Below, piece after piece: positions 5,953 to 8,707 of a stretch of 8,707 bases of DNA. Below the pieces are notes generated by a model that saw nothing but the letters and a program-made list of their open reading frames with translations, made no database searches and was not told the DNA's origin. Both the position numbers and the translations under genes were made by a program. This DNA is from an uncultured Collinsella sp. (GTDB lineage: Bacteria; Actinomycetota; Coriobacteriia; Coriobacteriales; Coriobacteriaceae): contig CABUMU010000085.1 of assembly GCA_902492855.1 (NCBI GenBank), forward strand, positions 1-8,707, given 5' to 3'. The stretch's first letter is position 1; every line of letters starts with the position of its first letter.

Positions 5953-6906
5953 TTATCCGCGTAGGAAAGCGTATGCGCTGGTTGCCGCTATAGCACCGTC
6001 CGATACGGCGGTCACAACCTGGCGTAAACGCTTGGAACGAATATCGCCGGCTGCGAATAATCCGGGTGTGCGGGTGGCCATGGAATCATCGGTGACAATG
6101 CCGCCGTCGGGAGCCAGATCGACTAGGTGCTCAACGAGCTCGGTAAGTGGCTGCGTCCCCGTAAAGACAAAAATGCCAAACGAGCCAGGTTCAAAGGACT
6201 CAGCGTGCATTTCACCAGTCGCATTGTCCTTGAACGTAATTGTCGTGGGCATCGCTTCGCCAGAAAGCTCAACAATACTAGTTTGGTACCTAACTGAAAT
6301 ATTGTCCTTAGCGAGCACTTTATTCACAACGCCCTCGGGTGCACGGAACTGATCGCGACGCAGCACAATGGTCACGCTGCTGGCAATGTCGGACAGGAAC
6401 AGCGCCTCCTCGCATGCCGAATTGCCGCCTCCGACAACAAAGACCTGCTTGCCACGGAAGAACATGCCGTCACACGTCGCGCAGTACGAAACGCCACGAC
6501 CGCGATACGTGTCCTCGCCAACAAAACCCGCAGGACGCGGCGTGGCGCCCATGCACGCAATAACGCTCTTGGCTGCTGTATCGCCCATATCATGATGGAT
6601 GGTAAATTGTGCCGCATCGGCATCGTAATCGACGCCTGTCACCATACTCCATTCAACCTGAGCCCCAAAGCCTTCAGCATGCTGTTGGAATCGCTCACCA
6701 AGTTCAACACCGCTCAGTAGCGGAATGCCAGGATAATTCTCGATCTCGTTGGACGTGGCGATCTGTCCGCCAGACATGCCCTGCTCAAGGACAGTCGTCG
6801 TCAGGTTGGCACGCGCCGCATAAATGGCGGCAGCATAGCCCGCGGGGCCGCCGCCCAGGACGATCACATCATAGATATGCGGGGCCGCCGCCGATAATCG
6901 CAACAT
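5953..6906 (-). CDS. trxB: Thioredoxin reductase (start region disturbed)
   Basis: An FAD- and NADPH-dependent cytosolic enzyme that keeps thioredoxin reduced. As drawn it has 317 residues, the normal length. The order is FAD-binding GGGPAG (18-23), GGQIATSNEIENYPG (46-60), the redox pair C142-A-T-C145 in SYCATCDG, the NADPH-binding motif VVGGGNSACEE (157-167), LRRDQFRA (182-189) and the final AAGDIRSKRLRQVVTAVSDG (285-304). The usual HRRxxxR motif has Leu for His. The start is uncertain. ATG 6906 is the only ATG in this frame before YDVIVLGGG and has no ribosome site. A better start, ATG 6928 with AGAGGA 6 nt upstream, opens the other frame, encodes another Rossmann start (IDVAIIGGGPA) and stops after 19 codons. 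Either this gene uses a weak start, or it carries a 37-nt frameshifting insertion. It is followed by its own terminator, and a divergent gene lies upstream. Confidence 0.85.
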   Translation of the reverse strand: MLRLSAAAPHIYDVIVLGGGPAGYAAAIYAARANLTTTVLEQGMSGGQIATSNEIENYPGIPLLSGVELGERFQQHAEGFGAQVEWSMVTGVDYDADAAQFTIHHDMGDTAAKSVIACMGATPRPAGFVGEDTYRGRGVSYCATCDGMFFRGKQVFVVGGGNSACEEALFLSDIASSVTIVLRRDQFRAPEGVVNKVLAKDNISVRYQTSIVELSGEAMPTTITFKDNATGEMHAESFEPGSFGIFVFTGTQPLTELVEHLVDLAPDGGIVTDDSMATRTPGLFAAGDIRSKRLRQVVTAVSDGAIAATSAYAFLRG

Positions 6907-6928
6907 CGATTGTCTGATCGGTAGTCAT
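6869..6928 (-). pseudogene. Out-of-frame N-terminal fragment of trxB
   Basis: With a good ribosome site (AGAGGA, 6940-6935), ATG 6928 opens the 19-codon frame MTTDQTIDVAIIGGGPAYL and then TGA. It reads like the true N-terminus of a TrxB. The 14-nt word GGCGGCGGCCCCGC occurs here (6892-6879) and again 37 nt downstream (6855-6842). Removing one 37-nt unit would join IDVAIIGGGPA to GYAAAIYAAR in frame and give a 312-residue enzyme. It could be a mutated allele, a sequencing or assembly error, or a leader peptide. I favour a local insertion. Confidence 0.5.
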
Positions 6929-6965
6929 GAAGAGTCCTCTCGTCGAAACGTTGTCGTTCTTTGCG

Positions 6966-6995
6966 CTCATACCCAAATTTACGTGAACGTGACAC
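6966..6995 (-). promoter_or_regulatory. Candidate trxB promoter
   Basis: On the minus strand GTGTCA (6995-6990, four of six to the -35) and TATGAG (6971-6966, four of six to the -10) are 18 bp apart. The predicted start near 6959 leaves about 30 nt before ATG 6928 and about 50 nt before ATG 6906. That leader length does not favour the later start being leaderless. Weak match. Confidence 0.3.
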
Positions 6996-7003
6996 TCATG
7001 CAC

Positions 7004-7009
7004 TACAAT
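7004..7009 (+). promoter_or_regulatory. Candidate -10 element of the glycosyltransferase gene
   Basis: TACAAT (five of six to consensus) lies 37 bp before the ATG at 7047. There is no good -35 at 17 bp; TTTACG (6978-6983) sits 20 bp away. The tandem hexamer ACGTGA-ACGTGA (6981-6992) lies upstream, between this and the divergent trxB promoter. Confidence 0.35.
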
Positions 7010-7046
7010 GATAAATCCGTGTTACAACGTCGAAGGGGAGTTATCG

Positions 7047-8348
7047 ATGGATCAGACGCAGACGAGCGACGATGCTCCCCTGCTCACGAACAGCGCTCCC
7101 CAATCGGAGCAAACCACGCTCTTGGCTCAGCAAAAACCCCTCGTGACCATCGTGCACGCCTCGGTCGGCTCGGGCCACAAGGCCGCCGCAAATGCGATTG
7201 CGCAGGCATTCGACCTCATCCGCGGCACCAATGGCATCCCCGAGGATGTTGAGATTGAAGTGCTCGATATCCTTGATTTTGGACGCATTAAATTCGACGG
7301 CAATAAGACCGCGGCTTCTTTTACGGGAGCCACGCGCCCCATTTACGACCTGACCTGGCGATATACGCTTACGGGGCATCTTCTCTGGGGTGGCGGCACG
7401 GCATGGTCGCGAATTATGTTCCCCGCCTTCAACGAATATATTCGTAGTCGAAGGCCCATAGCCGTGGTCGCAACGCACATCACGGCAGCCAATGTTGCCG
7501 TTGGCGCCCGCGTAATTACGGGTATCGATTATCCGGTCATCTGCGTACCGACCGACTACGAAGTCGAGGGCTGGTGGCCCCACAAGGACACCGATCTATT
7601 CTGTGTTGCCAACGAATTCATGGCTGAAACGCTGCGTCCGCGCAAGGTGCCCGAGGCAAAGATTCGCATTACCGGCATCCCTATTCGCGCCGGATTCGAC
7701 ACGAATTACGATCGCGAGGAAGAGCTAACCAAGTTCAACCTCCCCACCGACAAGACCGTCGTGCTGGTAATGGCCGGCGCCAGCTTGCCCCAGCCTTACG
7801 TCCGCTTTCGCGCGGCGATGGACCACACCCTCCCCTTCCTGCGCAGCTTCGAAGACATGCACTTTGTCTTTTTACCCGGCAAAGACGTGGAGTATGCCAC
7901 CCGGCTGAAGACGCTCTTCGATGCCATGAAGCTCGAAAACGTCACGGTGTTGGACTATGTCGACGATATGGCGGCCCTCATGCACGGCTGCGACCTGGCA
8001 ATCCTCAAATCGGGCGGACTCACGGTCACCGAGTGCCTCTGCGCGCATCTGCCGATGATCCTGCTGGGCAAGTCATATGGCCAGGAAAAGGCCAACACCA
8101 CCATGCTCACCGGCATGGGCGCCAGCATGCACGTCACCACGGCACGAGAGCTCATCGTAACGTTGCGCCACCTGCACGACCATCCCGAATCACTCAAAGC
8201 CCTGCTCATCAACGGCGAAGTACTACGCCGCCCCCGCGCAGCCGAGGATATCGCCATTGCAACCATGGAGCTAACCGGCAAACCCCAAAAGCGCAAACGA
8301 GCCTTCTGCCGCTTCTACTGGGGCGGAAAACCCGCGCATATCCGCTAG
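7047..8348 (+). CDS. MGDG synthase/UgtP-type diacylglycerol glycosyltransferase
   Basis: A 433-residue family GT28 enzyme that should transfer a hexose from UDP-glucose or UDP-galactose to diacylglycerol at the inner face of the membrane, making glycolipids or lipoteichoic-acid anchors. Residues 32-58 (LVTIVHASVGSGHKAAANAI and on) are the MGDG-synthase N-terminal signature with the glycine loop V40-GSGHK45. The C-terminal sugar-nucleotide domain shows K321-SGGLTVTE329 and GKSYGQEKAN (341-350), typical of GT28/MurG-like folds. The first 30 residues are Gln/Thr/Ser-rich and likely disordered. The last 23 residues are rich in Lys, Arg and aromatics (QKRKRAFCRFYWGGKPAHIR), a possible membrane contact. 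ATG 7047 is chosen over ATG 7008 because AAGGGGAG lies 6 nt upstream and ATG 7008 overlaps the promoter. It is divergent from trxB. Sugar donor and processivity cannot be read from sequence. Confidence 0.87.
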   Translation: MDQTQTSDDAPLLTNSAPQSEQTTLLAQQKPLVTIVHASVGSGHKAAANAIAQAFDLIRGTNGIPEDVEIEVLDILDFGRIKFDGNKTAASFTGATRPIYDLTWRYTLTGHLLWGGGTAWSRIMFPAFNEYIRSRRPIAVVATHITAANVAVGARVITGIDYPVICVPTDYEVEGWWPHKDTDLFCVANEFMAETLRPRKVPEAKIRITGIPIRAGFDTNYDREEELTKFNLPTDKTVVLVMAGASLPQPYVRFRAAMDHTLPFLRSFEDMHFVFLPGKDVEYATRLKTLFDAMKLENVTVLDYVDDMAALMHGCDLAILKSGGLTVTECLCAHLPMILLGKSYGQEKANTTMLTGMGASMHVTTARELIVTLRHLHDHPESLKALLINGEVLRRPRAAEDIAIATMELTGKPQKRKRAFCRFYWGGKPAHIR

Positions 8349-8381
8349 CGTCTTAGCGTCCGCTGCTCGGCGGGAGCCGCC

Positions 8382-8475
8382 CATATATCATTCCATGCTC
8401 AAACATTCTCGCGGGGCGCTCGTATCCCTCTCGCCCGCTTCTCACACATATCATTCCATGCTCAAACATTCTCGC
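8382..8475. repeat. Direct repeat of 31 nt, two copies
   Basis: The stretch at 8382-8412 recurs at 8445-8475, 63 bp away, with a single mismatch (T8384 versus C8447), and 28 nt in a row are identical. The second copy is embedded in the large palindrome that follows, and the first lacks the palindrome's outer arm. This suggests a truncated element next to a complete one. Confidence 0.8.
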
Positions 8476-8532
8476 TTCGCTTCGCTCGCTGCGAAACTGC
8501 GCGTGGAACGATATGTGTGAGAAGCGGGCGAG
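8430..8532. repeat. Large REP-like palindrome
   Basis: The 23-nt arms at 8430-8452 and 8510-8532 are perfect inverted copies. Inside, after one mismatch, 8454-8461 pairs with 8501-8508 with one wobble, giving about 32 paired positions. The 39-nt loop contains a smaller hairpin with TTCGC/GCGAA arms (8481-8485 and 8491-8495) and tandem TTCGC. No T tract follows. Size and position between genes fit a REP/BIME-like or MITE-like repeat; no transposase is present. Confidence 0.75.
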
Positions 8533-8569
8533 CGGCTACTCGCTTGAAAACAACAATCAATCTTTCTGA

Positions 8570-8614
8570 TAAGCAGATGCGGCAAAGGAACAGTCCCTTT
8601 GCCGCATCTGCTTA
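8570..8614. repeat. Perfect 19-bp hairpin near the window end
   Basis: The arms TAAGCAGATGCGGCAAAGG (8570-8588) and CCTTTGCCGCATCTGCTTA (8596-8614) pair without a mismatch around a 7-nt loop. There is no T tract on either side close to the stem. It begins 6 nt after the stop of the putative minus-strand gene, which suits a terminator for that gene, but the downstream T-rich stretch (TTGTTGTTTTC on the minus strand) is about 14 nt away. Confidence 0.6.
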
Positions 8615-8620
8615 CTGCAA

Positions 8621-8707
8621 TTAGTTACTTTGGTTCGCCTTTGCAGCTTCAAATTTGGGGATCCGGCGCAGCTGGTAGTGCGTAAACGTAGTTGACCGGC
8701 CCGGCCC
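8621..8707 (-). CDS. Possible C-terminal end of a minus-strand gene (partial)
   Basis: The minus strand is open from the window edge for 28 codons and stops with TAA at 8623-8621. The peptide includes STTFTHYQLRRIPKFEAAKA, with codons like those of the neighbouring genes (for example CTG, ATC, CGC, AAG), and the hairpin at 8570-8614 follows the stop. I do not recognise the protein. A frame this short could be open by chance. Confidence 0.35.
   Translation of the reverse strand, partial: GPGRSTTFTHYQLRRIPKFEAAKANQSN

Noticed and set aside
6842..6928. Programmed +1 frameshifting in trxB
   Set aside because: A +1 slip would fuse two Rossmann starts in tandem (GGGPAYYDVIVLGGGPAG), an unlikely functional protein, and no slippery site or stimulator is evident. 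Local insertion or an alternative start is simpler.
7008..7046. Earlier start of the glycosyltransferase at ATG 7008
   Set aside because: This ATG overlaps the TACAAT -10 element and has no ribosome site, whereas ATG 7047 has AAGGGGAG 6 nt upstream.
8382..8475. CRISPR-like array
   Set aside because: There are only two copies of the repeat, 32 bp apart, one of them inside a palindrome, and no cas genes nearby.

Overview
The window looks like chromosomal DNA from a GC-rich anaerobic actinobacterium, most likely a coriobacterium such as Collinsella. This is an inference from three things: the actinobacterial gene order (PgsA-like enzyme, GarA/OdhI-type FHA protein, FtsR-type MerR regulator), codon choice, and protein character. 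No rRNA or marker gene confirms it. I see no tRNA, CRISPR array, transposase or phage gene. Most of the window is ordinary housekeeping sequence.

Layout. Bases 1-24 look like the tail of a terminator belonging to a gene left of the window. Bases 25-264 are non-coding and hold a strong hairpin (89-137) and a candidate promoter. A plus-strand gene run follows: CDP-alcohol phosphatidyltransferase (265-969), a small FHA-domain protein (1036-1470), a MerR-family regulator (1474-2352, 3 bp after the FHA stop), adenine phosphoribosyltransferase apt (2393-2923) and a secreted coiled-coil NlpC/P60 peptidoglycan hydrolase (2956-4083). It closes with a terminator at 4107-4146. A DegV-family fatty-acid-binding protein gene (4248-5114) has its own promoter with a perfect 12-bp dyad just upstream. 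It converges on a DUF1836 regulator gene (5188-5799, minus strand), with a bidirectional terminator between them. Upstream of the DUF1836 gene lie the thioredoxin reductase terminator and then trxB (5953-6906, minus). Divergent from trxB is an MGDG-synthase/UgtP-type glycolipid glycosyltransferase (7047-8348, plus). The last 350 bp hold repeats, a large REP-like palindrome, a 19-bp perfect hairpin and probably the last 28 codons of a minus-strand gene.

How the genes fit together. The first operon mixes phospholipid synthesis, a probable phospho-switch protein, a probable division-gene regulator, purine salvage and a cell-wall hydrolase, so it has a growth and envelope flavour. DegV/FakB proteins carry fatty acids, and the glycosyltransferase uses diacylglycerol.

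Three observations deserve follow-up. (1) The FHA protein keeps a GarA-like N-terminal threonine (D-A-T-C-V-F-R, T18), although an anaerobe may lack GarA's classical target. (2) A near-identical 31-bp dyad lies upstream of both degV and the DUF1836 gene, which suggests one autoregulated circuit. (3) The 5' end of trxB carries two Rossmann-fold starts in different reading frames, 37 nt apart. The better ribosome binding site serves the frame that stops after 19 codons.
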